A DNA stretch of 64,000 nt from Pardosa pseudoannulata (Eukaryota > Arthropoda > Arachnida > Araneae > Lycosidae), in the NCBI GenBank assembly GCA_032207245.1, contig CM063505.1, forward strand, positions 175,766,827 to 175,830,826. The letters are read 5' to 3'. Below the pieces are notes generated by a model. The model ran no database searches. It had not been told where the DNA came from and worked only from the letters and a program-made list of their open reading frames with translations. The number at the start of each line of letters is the position of its first letter. Position 1 is the first letter of the stretch. The translations under genes and the position numbers were made by a program. This document shows, in pieces, positions 23,631 through 33,225 of the stretch.

Positions 23631-23638
23631 TTCTCCCC
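23631..23638 (-). other. Polypurine tract of the BEL/Pao element
   Basis: GGGGAGAA on the minus strand directly abuts the 3' LTR, the expected position for plus-strand DNA priming. Confidence 0.75.
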
Positions 23639-23798
23639 ACCTTGAAACCACAGTGTTTCAAGTCATTACAAATGTTCAATAACAAAAACAATATTACAAC
23701 CTTTTACACAAGCTAATAAAAACACAAAATACATAATAATCAAGATATTCAAGAAATAACAAATCAAAACTTACATATTACAAAATTAAACATTAAAA

Positions 23799-25649
23799 TT
23801 AATAATATTCCATAGGCAATACACAAATTTTTGAAATGGCTCTTTTACAGGTATTAGACTGTGTTTTAATTTTAACAACACGAATGTTCTTATCATTACC
23901 ACAATAAATTTTAACAATCCTACCTATAGCCCATTTATGACAAGGCAAATTATCTTCCATTAACAAAACTAAATCTCCAATTTTGACATTACTTTTTTCA
24001 AACATCCATTTAGATCTCTGTTGTAATTGACTTAAATAATTACGATGCCAAAATTTCCACATATATTGTACAAGTCTAGTAATTTTTTGCCATCTCTTGA
24101 GATGACTCTCATTCAAATTTGTCAAATCAGGCTCATTTAAAGAAGTTAAAGATCTATTTATTAAGAAGTGTGCAGGAGTAAGAACCTCAAAATCATCGTC
24201 GTTAGCTGACAAAGGACAAAGTGGTCGAGAATTCAAAATTCCCTCAATTTGAACAATTAACGTCAAAAACTCTTCATAAGTTAAGGTTATTCCTTTAACA
24301 ACCCTTTTTAGATGGTATTTTAATGACTTTATAGCTGCCTCCCACAAACCGCCAAAGTGTGGTGATCTTGGTGGAATAAATTTCCACTCAATACCTTCTG
24401 CAGCTAAATAGCCAGCCAGTCTTTCATCTGGCCTTTTAACCAATTCATGAAGTTTTTTAATTTCCTTCTCAGCTCCTACAAAATTCCTAGCATTGTCTGA
24501 AAACAATTTTGCACACTTACCTCTACGAGCCATGAACCGTTTTAAGGTTGCTATAAAGGAATCAGAAGTCAAATCTGAAACAATTTCAATATGAACAGCC
24601 TTAAAACAAAAACATACAAAAATACAAACATAAATCTTTTGTAAAGCACCTTTACGCTGAGCCTTATTCTTGATAAGAAAAGGCCCACAAAAATCGACTC
24701 CAGCACAATTAAATGCAAAATCTGGTGTGACTCTTTCCTTGGGCAAATTGCCCATGATTTGAGTTGGCACAATAGGTTGGGCTTTGAAACAAATTATACA
24801 CTGATGAACGATTTTTCTGCAGCTATTGCGTCCATTCAGAGGCCAAAATTTTTCTCTAACTAGATACAGTAAAGAAGAAGCACCAACATGTAAATATTTT
24901 TTATGAAAATATTCTATTATAATATTAGTTAACCTGTGGCCTTTTGGCAAAATCATCTGATGTTTTTTGTTAAAACTAAAATTACTGTTACCTAACCGTC
25001 CCCCAACACGTAACAATCCCTTAGAATCTAAGAAGGGATTCAAAGATTTCAATTTACTACTTGGAGGCACACAGTGTTGGTTTTGGAGGCTACTGATGTC
25101 CTTCGTAAACTGTTGGGTTTGGACAATTTTAATTAAAACTGTCTCTGCATCATTCAACTCCTCAGCACTCAGTGGACCTGTTTTTCTTACTTCACCCTTT
25201 CGGTTCTTGACAAACCTGAAAATATAACTCAAAACACGAATAATTTTACTATAATTGTTACTTATTTCTAGTAACCTCTCTAAAAAACTAGAATTTTTAC
25301 AAATAGAAAGGTTAATTATTGGATCTTCATTCAGTTCAGAGTTCTTTGCAGTTCCTTTCATCTCAAGAAGATATTCACCCTCTGTGACACCAGGATTGTC
25401 ACTGAAGTTTGGCCAGTTGCTAGAATAAAGAAAAGATGGTCCATTCCACCAAATATCCAATTGTTGGATCTTAGAAGGAAAAACACCTCGTGAAATCAAG
25501 TCTGCAGGATTCTCAGTAGTATTCACATAATGCCACTGGAAGTCCCTAGTATACTCTTGAATTCTAGTGACTCGATTAGCCACAAAAACCTTAAGCGATA
25601 TAGGTGGAGTTTTGATCCAAGCAAGCACCACGGTGGAATCCGAGTACAA
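23799..25649 (-). CDS. BEL/Pao pol, 3' part: end of RNase H, integrase, C-terminal domain
   Basis: The 616-codon frame opens with YSDSTVVLAWI, the RNase H segment carrying a catalytic aspartate. It begins at a TTG codon only because the upstream frame is shifted, so this is not a true start. The integrase zinc-binding HHCC motif is intact: H249, H254, C284 and C287 (spacing 4-29-2). The catalytic triad is visible as D319 (GVDFCGP), D385 (FSDNARNF) and E437 (GGLWEAAIK). The C-terminal part (about residues 480-616) has LTPAHFLI and HKWAIGRI, the DUF5641-type domain that follows integrase in BEL/Pao elements. In family terms the protein processes and joins element DNA in the nucleus. All key residues are present, so only the frameshift relative to the upstream frame disables it. 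Confidence 0.95.
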   Translation of the reverse strand: MYSDSTVVLAWIKTPPISLKVFVANRVTRIQEYTRDFQWHYVNTTENPADLISRGVFPSKIQQLDIWWNGPSFLYSSNWPNFSDNPGVTEGEYLLEMKGTAKNSELNEDPIINLSICKNSSFLERLLEISNNYSKIIRVLSYIFRFVKNRKGEVRKTGPLSAEELNDAETVLIKIVQTQQFTKDISSLQNQHCVPPSSKLKSLNPFLDSKGLLRVGGRLGNSNFSFNKKHQMILPKGHRLTNIIIEYFHKKYLHVGASSLLYLVREKFWPLNGRNSCRKIVHQCIICFKAQPIVPTQIMGNLPKERVTPDFAFNCAGVDFCGPFLIKNKAQRKGALQKIYVCIFVCFCFKAVHIEIVSDLTSDSFIATLKRFMARRGKCAKLFSDNARNFVGAEKEIKKLHELVKRPDERLAGYLAAEGIEWKFIPPRSPHFGGLWEAAIKSLKYHLKRVVKGITLTYEEFLTLIVQIEGILNSRPLCPLSANDDDFEVLTPAHFLINRSLTSLNEPDLTNLNESHLKRWQKITRLVQYMWKFWHRNYLSQLQQRSKWMFEKSNVKIGDLVLLMEDNLPCHKWAIGRIVKIYCGNDKNIRVVKIKTQSNTCKRAISKICVLPMEYY

Positions 25650-28600
25650 ATGTACTCCATGTGCAAGGATGACAGAACTTTGACGATAAGTCTTGAAAGT
25701 AGTTCAGCTGCACACAGCTCCAAACGGGGAATGCTTACTTCTTTGATTGGGGCCACTCGAGATTTGCTGCATAAGAGTGACACCTTAATCTCACCAGAAG
25801 TTGACAAAGATCTAATGTAGACTGCACAACCGTACGCATCTTTTGATGCATCTCCGAAGCCTATAAGGTCTATTTTCAATGCTTTAGAACATAAAACATG
25901 ACGTTCTACATTTAAATTTTTCAACTGACTCAGTTCAGAACTAAATTTTTCCCACTCTCTATTTAAGTGTAAGGGAACTTCATCGTCCCAATCAATTCTC
26001 AAAATCCATAACTTCTGCAAGAAAATCTTAGCTGTGATTATCAAGGGTCCTAAGAGACCTAAAGGGTCAAACAATCTGGATATGTCCGATAGCATTGTTC
26101 TTTTTGTTGCAGGACTCACAATTTGTTGAACACTAAAACTAAATGTATCCTTTTCAGGATTAAATTGTAATCCCAAAGTTTTCAATGTTGCTGAGTTAGG
26201 ATTATCGAAATTGTATTCTCTGTCTGACGTTGGAACCTTTTGTAACAAAACAGGATTATTTGAGCTCCACTTATGAAGCTCCATACCAGCTGATTTTAAC
26301 AAACGTATCAGCTGATCTTGTAATTCAATGGCAGAAGATAAATCCTCGGTACCACTAAGTATATCGTCGACATAAAAATCCTTGCCAGCAGCAGCAGCTA
26401 AAGGATAATTGTCCTGCTCATCATAACATAACTGCTTTAGTACCCTGGTTGCCAAGTAAGGGGCACATTTGGTTCCGTAGGTAACAGTGAGCAACTTAAA
26501 TACACTAATTTTTTCTTCTTCTAAACCTTTCCATAAAATACACTGTAAATCACACTGATCTGGATGTATCCAAATTTGACGATACATCTTTTTTATATCG
26601 GCGGTAAAAACTACAGAATGTTTTCGAAACCGCAACAAAATTGAAAATAAATCATCTTGGACGACAGATCCTGAATACAAATTGTCATTAAGTGATTGTC
26701 CAGATGACGTTGCCTCAGATGCATTAAAAGCAACGCGTAACTTTGTAGTACTACTATCAGGCCTAAAAACGCCATGATGAGGCATAATGTACCTTGGAGT
26801 TTCACAAGTTGCCTGCATATGCCCTAATTTCTCATACTCAGTTAAAAATTCCCTGTATAATTGCATATACTCTGGTTCTCTTCTCAAACGTTGCCAAAGG
26901 GAATTAAATCTTTTAGTAGCAATATGTTTTGATTCACCTAATAATGGGGGTTCAATCTTAAACGGCATTTTAACAACATAGCTCCCATCGTCATTTCTGA
27001 AATGTGTTTTCATGAAATGATCTTCACATATTAAACTCTCATCATTTTGTAATTTATTTCCCTCAATGTCTTCAATTTCCCAAAATTTCTTCATGGTATT
27101 GCTTAAATCATCATCAATTATTAAACCACAATGAATTTTTTGACCATCTGAATCCGAAACACTGCCACTCGCTAAATATCCAAAAACACTGTTTTGAAAA
27201 AACAATTCTGAATTTGACAAATAGATTTTTTCTGGTTTCAACAAATGGTAAAACCATTTAGCACCAAGGAGACAATCAATTTTTTGGGGAACCATAAATC
27301 TATCAGCTAGATTTATATTAGAAGGAATTTGTTCTTCAACCTTTAGATATTTAACTGGCGTTAACTCAGTAATTTTATCTACAACAAGGAACTGAAATTC
27401 ATGATTGAAACTCTTATCAACATTTGAAATTTCGGCAGTAACAAATTTTGTAACAGTCATTAAGGAATTATTTAAACACGATATTGTCACATTAATTTTT
27501 TCTTGTTTCAACCCTAATCTATTTGCACACTCTTTAGTCATAATATCTGACTGACTACCTGCATCAAGTAACCCTCTAACAGATTGAAAATTCCCACATT
27601 TATCACGAACATAAAATACAGCAGTGCTCAGCAATACAGTTCCATTTGGTTTATTTTTAACAGAACTAGTAGCCGAAAATGTCGATTGCACATTTTGATT
27701 GGCTACACTTGATGTTGGATAAAAAACATTGCTTTGTGGGTTTAGAGTAGATATCGAACCCTCTCCATTATTTGTTATTGCACTAGTTTCGTTTTTATAA
27801 CTCTCACTAGATTGATCAGATTCCCTGGGAAAATGAAGTAATTTATTGTGGGGTTTTTTACAAAAGCAGTTTCGCGCGTAACATTTTTTAACACTACAAG
27901 TCGGTGAAAGGCACTTGAAACATAAGTTATGAGCTTTTACAAATCCTACTCTATCACTGACAGACAGTTTTTGGAAATCCTGACACTTAAATATTGAGTG
28001 ATTATTATGACACATGATACACTTTGAATTAGCATTTGATAAAAATACTTTAGAAATATTTCTATTATTACGATTCTCAAAATTGCCCTTTCGAAATCTT
28101 GCTTGATCATTATTAACTACCGATCTAGAAAACGAACTACACTCAGTTTTAGTTCCGGTTTTAGAAGTTAAAAATAGATCACACTCCCTGCCTAACTCCT
28201 GAGGTGTAAAAAAGGATTCTCCTTGTTTAATACTTATATGACCTTTTAAATCTTGAGGAAGAGTGCTAAATATTTGATCGGAAATCATTAACTCACACAG
28301 TTGAGAAAATTCTTTCACTTTCCGAAGTTGAATGTAATACTCAAAACTTGAACTAACTCTTGAGGAAAATTGCACGTAATTTTCCGTTGGCAATTTCAGT
28401 GCATTTTTGAACTGTTTTAGGCAATCTTGAGGAGTTGGCTGAAATTCTTTTAAGACAATAGCTTTCAATTTTTCATAATCACACAATTCTTCTTCTTTTA
28501 CATGAATCATTAGATTGCCGATTCTATCACCCAAAATATTTAATAAAATTTCTGCTTTAAATTCCTCACTCACTTCTTTTGTTTTAAACGCTTTCTCAAG

Positions 28601-29026
28601 CGAGTTGAAAAAGAGATTAAAACATTCAACATTTTTCGGAACTGGAATCGTCAATATTTTTATACTCTTAATTAAATTCTCTAAATTAAAATTTACTTCA
28701 CTGCCATTATGCACTTTATTTTCACAAGAAGCTGATTTGAGCTTTAGAAGTTCAATCTCTTTGTCAATACGCAAAAGCGAAAGTTTCTCTAATTCTAATT
28801 TTTGTTCATTTAAACGTCTTTCATTTTCCGCTTGTTCTGATTTTTTACGCCTTTCATCCAAAATATCTACAATTATATTTTTCACAACATCATTATTTAC
28901 ATTATAAACGCTACTCTCCTCAATTAAACTAATAAGTTCAACTATTTTAATGGTGGGTGGAAATTGAATATTTAGTTCAGAACACAAAGTTTTTAACTCA
29001 TCCTTTTTTAAACTGCTCAGAGACAT
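25523..29026 (-). CDS. BEL/Pao gag-protease-RT-RNase H polyprotein, frameshifted at its 3' end
   Basis: The 1167-codon frame starts at ATG 29026. Residues 1-37 resemble a SAP-like segment. Residues 58-97 are a charged, probably coiled-coil stretch. About 120-290 is the gag core (DUF1759-like). Zinc knuckles lie at 336-348 (C-x2-C-x3-H-x4-C) and about 369-390. The protease motif is LLDAGSQSD (D488). RT shows FTADIKKMYRQI (D810) and FYVDDIL (YVDD 885-888). RNase H shows GFGDAS (D1059) and RLELCAA (E1103). True homology ends near residue 1125. The last 42 or so residues are out of frame because of a one-base discrepancy near 25650 (a short T-run on the minus strand). A leader of about 265 bases separates the ATG from the 5' LTR. 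Confidence 0.95.
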   Translation of the reverse strand: MSLSSLKKDELKTLCSELNIQFPPTIKIVELISLIEESSVYNVNNDVVKNIIVDILDERRKKSEQAENERRLNEQKLELEKLSLLRIDKEIELLKLKSASCENKVHNGSEVNFNLENLIKSIKILTIPVPKNVECFNLFFNSLEKAFKTKEVSEEFKAEILLNILGDRIGNLMIHVKEEELCDYEKLKAIVLKEFQPTPQDCLKQFKNALKLPTENYVQFSSRVSSSFEYYIQLRKVKEFSQLCELMISDQIFSTLPQDLKGHISIKQGESFFTPQELGRECDLFLTSKTGTKTECSSFSRSVVNNDQARFRKGNFENRNNRNISKVFLSNANSKCIMCHNNHSIFKCQDFQKLSVSDRVGFVKAHNLCFKCLSPTCSVKKCYARNCFCKKPHNKLLHFPRESDQSSESYKNETSAITNNGEGSISTLNPQSNVFYPTSSVANQNVQSTFSATSSVKNKPNGTVLLSTAVFYVRDKCGNFQSVRGLLDAGSQSDIMTKECANRLGLKQEKINVTISCLNNSLMTVTKFVTAEISNVDKSFNHEFQFLVVDKITELTPVKYLKVEEQIPSNINLADRFMVPQKIDCLLGAKWFYHLLKPEKIYLSNSELFFQNSVFGYLASGSVSDSDGQKIHCGLIIDDDLSNTMKKFWEIEDIEGNKLQNDESLICEDHFMKTHFRNDDGSYVVKMPFKIEPPLLGESKHIATKRFNSLWQRLRREPEYMQLYREFLTEYEKLGHMQATCETPRYIMPHHGVFRPDSSTTKLRVAFNASEATSSGQSLNDNLYSGSVVQDDLFSILLRFRKHSVVFTADIKKMYRQIWIHPDQCDLQCILWKGLEEEKISVFKLLTVTYGTKCAPYLATRVLKQLCYDEQDNYPLAAAAGKDFYVDDILSGTEDLSSAIELQDQLIRLLKSAGMELHKWSSNNPVLLQKVPTSDREYNFDNPNSATLKTLGLQFNPEKDTFSFSVQQIVSPATKRTMLSDISRLFDPLGLLGPLIITAKIFLQKLWILRIDWDDEVPLHLNREWEKFSSELSQLKNLNVERHVLCSKALKIDLIGFGDASKDAYGCAVYIRSLSTSGEIKVSLLCSKSRVAPIKEVSIPRLELCAAELLSRLIVKVLSSLHMEYICTRIPPWCLLGSKLHLYRLRFLWLIESLEFKSILGTSSGIM

Positions 29027-29270
29027 GATGGAAAATATGTAATAATCACTTTAACAATAGCACAATTTTCACTTTCGAATCGAAATTAAAGGAGAGTTAC
29101 ATACCTTCTATTAAGGTAATCCACAGAGAAATCACTACACTTTTTGCTTTGATACTCGCACACTTTCAATTTTAAAAACACTATCACGATGCACAAATGA
29201 ATGTAGTAACAAAGCACACACTGCAAACCCGATCACACTGAATCTTGCTGAATCACTTGCTGAATTCTTC

Positions 29271-29289
29271 TCCGACACTGGACGGACCA
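29271..29289 (-). other. Probable primer-binding site of the BEL/Pao element
   Basis: Two bases after the 5' LTR on the minus strand, TGGTCCGTCCAGTGTCGGA begins with the TGG that would pair with a tRNA CCA end. I could not identify the tRNA. Confidence 0.5.
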
Positions 29290-29291
29290 CA

Positions 29292-29487
29292 TGAATATAA
29301 TTGTCACACAAGACAATTCGGTTGTAAACATTATTTTATTTCTTTGCACATTTATAATCAATTTTTACCGTTACACTTTAGGACGCCACACTCAAAACGG
29401 GCGCCATTTCCACACACACACACAAGCGTTAGTTTTCTCCCTCGTCGAACATGACAAAAACGCCATCTACCGGCGTAAACCTCAACA
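29292..29487 (-). repeat. BEL/Pao 5' LTR
   Basis: It matches the 3' LTR at 194 of 196 positions by eye. On the minus strand it starts TGTTGAGG and ends TTCA next to the primer-binding region. AATAG follows its outer edge at 29488-29492. Confidence 0.95.
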
Positions 29488-29589
29488 AATAGGAATAATT
29501 CCTATATAATTTTTTTCCAATGCAGTTGGCGATACAGACATTATCCCTCTGCCTTAACAAGGCTGCGAGCCTGTTGCTCATTTAGCACC

Positions 29590-29866
29590 ACCCTAGTAGC
29601 ACGTGTAGCTTAAGATATTCTACGGAAGCAAGTAACATTACACTCGCTGAGTCGTCGTAATTTAGAAGCAGTGACCAAGCAGAAGACCCCCAGGTTTGGC
29701 CTGGCACCACCACAGGTATCGTTTGAGAACTTTGTGACCACGAACATACTTTACGTGCCCCAGTCACCTTTAGCGAACAAGGCTGATCTTAGACCGGCTC
29801 CAGCTCCTCACCCGCAACCTTTCAGTTACGAGATCGCTGCCTTTGCCGACTGAGCTACCTCGGCTC
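29590..29866 (-). repeat. tRNA-derived SINE, family 2, copy 1
   Basis: The minus-strand head GAGGTAGCTCAGTCGGCAAA is an A-box-like tRNA start. The B box is eroded (GGTTGCGGGTGAGG). The body includes ACCTGGGGGTCTTCTGCTTG and CTGCTTCTAAATTACGA, shared with the copies at 32430-32590, 32755-33225 and 42810-43068. The (AAC)n tail seen in the two longer copies is lost here. Confidence 0.7.
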
Positions 29867-29869
29867 ATC

Positions 29870-30189
29870 TCTATATAAATATCCTTTTTGATTAAGAAGA
29901 AAGTGATGTGCATAAAGTAGCGGAGTGTCCATAATGTAACCCATAAATAGTAAAAAATCTATTTATTACTGGCATTAAGGTATAATAAAAACCAATACAG
30001 TATAATCCTAACGATAAATGTCAGAATTTTAATAGAGGAAATTAAAATTTACTGATACTCAGATCAGTCAAAAGGTATCATAATAGTTATTTGTGATGAG
30101 GCGATTTAGATCAGTAATATAATTGATTAATTAATACGAGAAGTAAATTGCTTGGGATCTAAATCTGACCTCATCACATCTTTTGTAAA
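29870..30189. other. AT-rich spacer
   Basis: Nothing is recognised. Confidence 0.4.
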
Positions 30190-30840
30190 GGGGAGAGGAC
30201 AATAAAAATTAATTCAACGGATCTTTCCGTCGTGTGCGGAATTCTCGGACGGGATTCTAATCCCAGTCCCAGATTAGAATCGCGTCTCCGTACATGACAC
30301 TAAATAAGAATGTACCTTTGTGGAGTTATTTATGAGTGCCTAAGGGACAGTGCCCAATTTGAAGGGATAAGGTTTTTCCACGTTTGCGGTTTCAAGGCGG
30401 GGTAAAAGAGACTAATTGGAGTTTTACAGCTCTCCTGATTGAAAGAAGAGAGATTAGAATGGACACAGGTGAAAAATACATAAAATAAGAAAAGTCAAGA
30501 GGGAGTGGTGTTCGACAGTCGAGTCGAATTGAGTAGAGTAGAGAAGTCCGACTATCAGAAGTCGGAGGAGACGACTATGACAGTGAGACTTCGGGAGTCC
30601 AAGGAGAATAGCCTTGAGTTCGACAGAGACTCCTAAAACATTTGGAACCTCTCGCGGCTAACAGCAATGTTTCCTGTGTCAAATATTAAGGCCGCACCTC
30701 AAATACTCAGAAGGAAGCCCCTGACCAGACCGACGGAACATTGAAAATTGCTACCACACATACCCAGTCCTGGATAGCTCCCAACCAGCAGTGTCTCCTG
30801 GCACACAAAATAGACCCACAAAGGTACACATTATTATAAA
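30190..30840. repeat. Unclassified GC-richer segment, possible retroelement leader
   Basis: It is GC-richer than its flanks and purine-rich, with an inverted repeat GATTCTAATC / GATTAGAATC at 30253-30262 and 30272-30281 and an internal GTCCGACTATCAGAAGTCGG motif at about 30547. There is no long reading frame. It ends shortly before a (TA)n tract. An LTR or LINE 5' UTR is possible but not shown. Confidence 0.35.
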
Positions 30841-30904
30841 ATATTACATCATTATACATTTTTGATAAACATTATATACATTTTTGAAATTGAGATTGCG
30901 TCCT

Positions 30905-30906
<2 letters not shown>

Positions 30907-31000
<94 letters not shown>
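30907..31000. repeat. (TA)n microsatellite
   Basis: An uninterrupted 94-base TA tract. Confidence 0.98.
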
Positions 31001-31003
<3 letters not shown>

Positions 31004-31935
31004 TGCTAAGTGATAGGAAATTATTATTGTCAAATCTCATTGATAATGTTGAAAACGTAAATCTTATGAAAATTAATCCAAATTTTGTGTATTAGTAATG
31101 TATACATAATTGTAATAAATTTACTTATTTTTTACTTTAAAGCTGATTTCAGTCAATCATAATTTAGCTTATTAGTTTATTTTTTATTTTAAGTCTGTAC
31201 TCAGAACCTGTGGTTGAATTTAGTATTGAAATATTTTACACAACGCAACCCAAATAATATTTAGTCCTTGTGACTAACAAAAATAAATACCACTATAAAA
31301 TTTGATCATATGTGTATACCTAAATTTAAACGAGAGCTACACGATATTATTCATCGCATGTACCTGGATTTGATATACGGGAGTCAGTGAGTGGTTATCA
31401 ATGTAAATTTTTGAATTTATGTCGGTTGAGATCCACAACTTAAAATCTAAAAAATTAGAAAGTAAGAGTTACTTACATGAAAATTAGTTAAAAAATAAAA
31501 CAGGAGTTTATATGGTAAATTAAGGCAAGTACGTTATTAGATATACAAAATTCCACTAGTTATAATACATCAGTTATTAAGTCTAGATAAATTCTTTTTT
31601 TATGAATTGATTAATTTAAACTACATTCATTTTAACAGTACAGTTATTTTCTGATATTCTATAAATTCCCACTTACCTTATCCTAACGGGGTGAGCGTAT
31701 AAGTGTATTTTAAATGTCATTGATGTGAACTGATTTTTGGAACGGGCAGAAGAGAGTAATTTCAAACAATTATTATGCTCCTTAATATTTTAAAATCTTA
31801 AAAAACGGCCTAAGCACTTTGGTGGATTAGTGTGAGTAGGCATTCAGTTTCCATCAAATTCCATAGGTGGCAGTACCACCTAGTCATCATAATAGTTAAT
31901 GTATTCGCTAAAAAGCGTGTGTTAAAATCCTTCTG
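31001..31935. other. AT-rich stretch, no gene seen
   Basis: Nothing is recognised beyond short A/T runs. Confidence 0.4.
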
Positions 31936-32073
31936 AAGGACCGGTCTCACCAAAGCCGTTTAACGGCTAACTGCGATTAACCCAGGGCTCCAACCAATGA
32001 TGGAACCCAATACTCAGTTTAAACAGAGATTAATCACAGTTAACCGTTAAATGACTTTGGTGAGACCGGCCTT
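31936..32073. mobile_element. Foldback/MITE-like inverted repeat, 138 bp
   Basis: The arms 31936-31980 and 32030-32073 pair as GGTCTCACCAAAG against CTTTGGTGAGACC, continuing through TTTAACGG / CCGTTAAA and GATTAA / TTAATC. A weaker inner pair (GGGCTCCA / TGGAACCC) extends the fold. No convincing TSD is visible. A MITE or solo foldback is the likely origin. Confidence 0.7.
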
Positions 32074-32192
32074 AAGGTTATTTCTTGGGACAAAATATGT
32101 CTTTCGCCTGAAATGGAATCCCGTTTCGAAGACAAAGCAGCTCATCCCTCAAGTAACCGCCGAAGTCGTTTGAGTATCGTAATATTGATAAT

Positions 32193-32302
<110 letters not shown>

Positions 32303-32316
32303 TTATAGTTCGGAGT

Positions 32317-32378
32317 CACTTGCCTGTTAAGTATAGGCCCAAACAAAGCCGCAGATTTTATTGACCATTTTACTATAG
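32317..32378 (+). repeat. Dispersed repeat Z, copy 1
   Basis: CCTGTTAAG, then CCG and ATTTTATTGACCATTTTACTAT, align with 49186-49247. The family is unknown. Both copies appear next to or near low-complexity DNA. Confidence 0.5.
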
Positions 32379-32429
32379 ATTAACCATACAGTCTACCAAC
32401 ATTACTTTCAAAGACAACACAAAGAAAAA

Positions 32430-32590
32430 AAGTGGGTCCTCTTAATGTAGAAGCAAGGACCAAGCAGATTATTCCTCAGGTTTAGTCTGAACCTTCAGAG
32501 ATATCGTTTAGAAAATTGGAAGAATTAGCTGCCAACCTATTTATGCGCCCCAGGAGTCATTAATGAACAAGACCGATCTTTGCTGTTAAT
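32430..32590 (-). repeat. SINE family 2, internal fragment (copy 2)
   Basis: It shares TAGAAGCA.GGACCAAGCAGA, TCAGGTTTAG.CTG, GATATCGTTT and TGCGCCCCAG with the copy at 29590-29866. Head and tail are not visible. Confidence 0.55.
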
Positions 32591-32626
32591 CAAAAAGTAT
32601 TTATTAGGCATTTTTGTTATATTAGA

Positions 32627-32765
32627 TGGAATGGGTAGGGTATGCTCTTTGGTACCGGAATTAATGGATTCGAATCCATCTGCTACCATGGATGTTCGTA
32701 ACCATTCAGAAGTAAGCAGTAAGTCCTGTTATCAATAGTTCTCGTACAGCAAAATATTACACCGT
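32627..32765 (+). repeat. SINE family 1, diverged copy
   Basis: It has GGTAGGGTATGCTCTTTGGTACCGG, a B-box-like GGATTCGAATCC (about 32667), then ACCATGGATGTTCGTA and GCAGTAAGTCC. The 3' end is eroded. Confidence 0.65.
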
Positions 32766-33225
32766 TGTGGTTTTTGTTGTTGCTGCTAATTTCACTTGAA
32801 CCAGCCAAACGCTTGAGCCAGGGTTACTAGAATTAAGGCCAATGGATGTGCCATTCATTTTGAAGAGAACTGCAAGGTGGAAAGGACGACTTTCTGCTTA
32901 ATGTGGTCCTCATGATTTAGAATTAAAGACCAAGCAGAAGACCTCTTGACAGGCTTGACAGTAAGTCAAGCCGGATCCATTAAGCTGTGCGGTTCTGAAT
33001 CTGTTTTCCATTGCTGGTAAGTAGATCGAAAGTATTGAATCTTGCCACCTCCAGAGGTAAAGTTCGGAAACGTGGAGGACATTGCGACCATGAGTCTGGT
33101 TTACGTGCCCCATCCAGTGTTAATGAACACGGTGGATAATTGGCGGCTTAAGCCTTTAACTCGAGACCCTCTGGTTATGATACTGCTGCCTTTGCTTAGT
33201 GTGCTATCACGGCTTTGTAATAATT
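32755..33225 (-). repeat. SINE family 2, longest copy (copy 3)
   Basis: On the minus strand the head lies near 33220 (CACACTAAGCAAAGGCAGCA). The body includes CATTGCGACC on the plus strand, and the 3' part ends in AGCAGCAACAACAAAAACC, an (AAC)-rich tail. The 3' region aligns with 42890-43068. A length of about 470 bp makes this a long SINE or a chimera. Confidence 0.6.

Larger units (their letters stand above)
23435..29487 (-). mobile_element. BEL/Pao LTR retrotransposon, nearly complete
   Basis: A 6053-bp element in minus orientation is bounded by two 196-bp LTRs (23435-23630 and 29292-29487). The genomic flanks carry AATAG at 23430-23434 and 29488-29492, a perfect 5-bp target duplication. 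Internal order on the minus strand is leader, gag (SAP-like start, coiled coil, gag core, zinc knuckles), protease, reverse transcriptase, RNase H, integrase and a C-terminal domain. Only one disabling lesion is seen, a frameshift in RNase H near 25650. No envelope gene is present. The near-identical LTRs indicate a recent insertion. Confidence 0.96.

Noticed and set aside
25523..25660. Programmed ribosomal frameshift in BEL/Pao pol
   Set aside because: The site lies inside RNase H rather than at a gag-pol boundary, and a single missing T explains it more simply.
28515..28907. A 130-codon plus-strand frame
   Set aside because: It is the antisense shadow of the BEL/Pao gag frame.
29790..29866. 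tRNA gene on the minus strand
   Set aside because: The B box is degenerate and the downstream body is shared with other SINE family 2 copies.
30862..31095. Reading frames made of repeated Y-I residues across TA tracts (also near 32.2, 45.9, 47.1, 48.4, 54.7 and 62.3 kb)
   Set aside because: They are translations of (TA)n microsatellites, open in several frames by composition alone.
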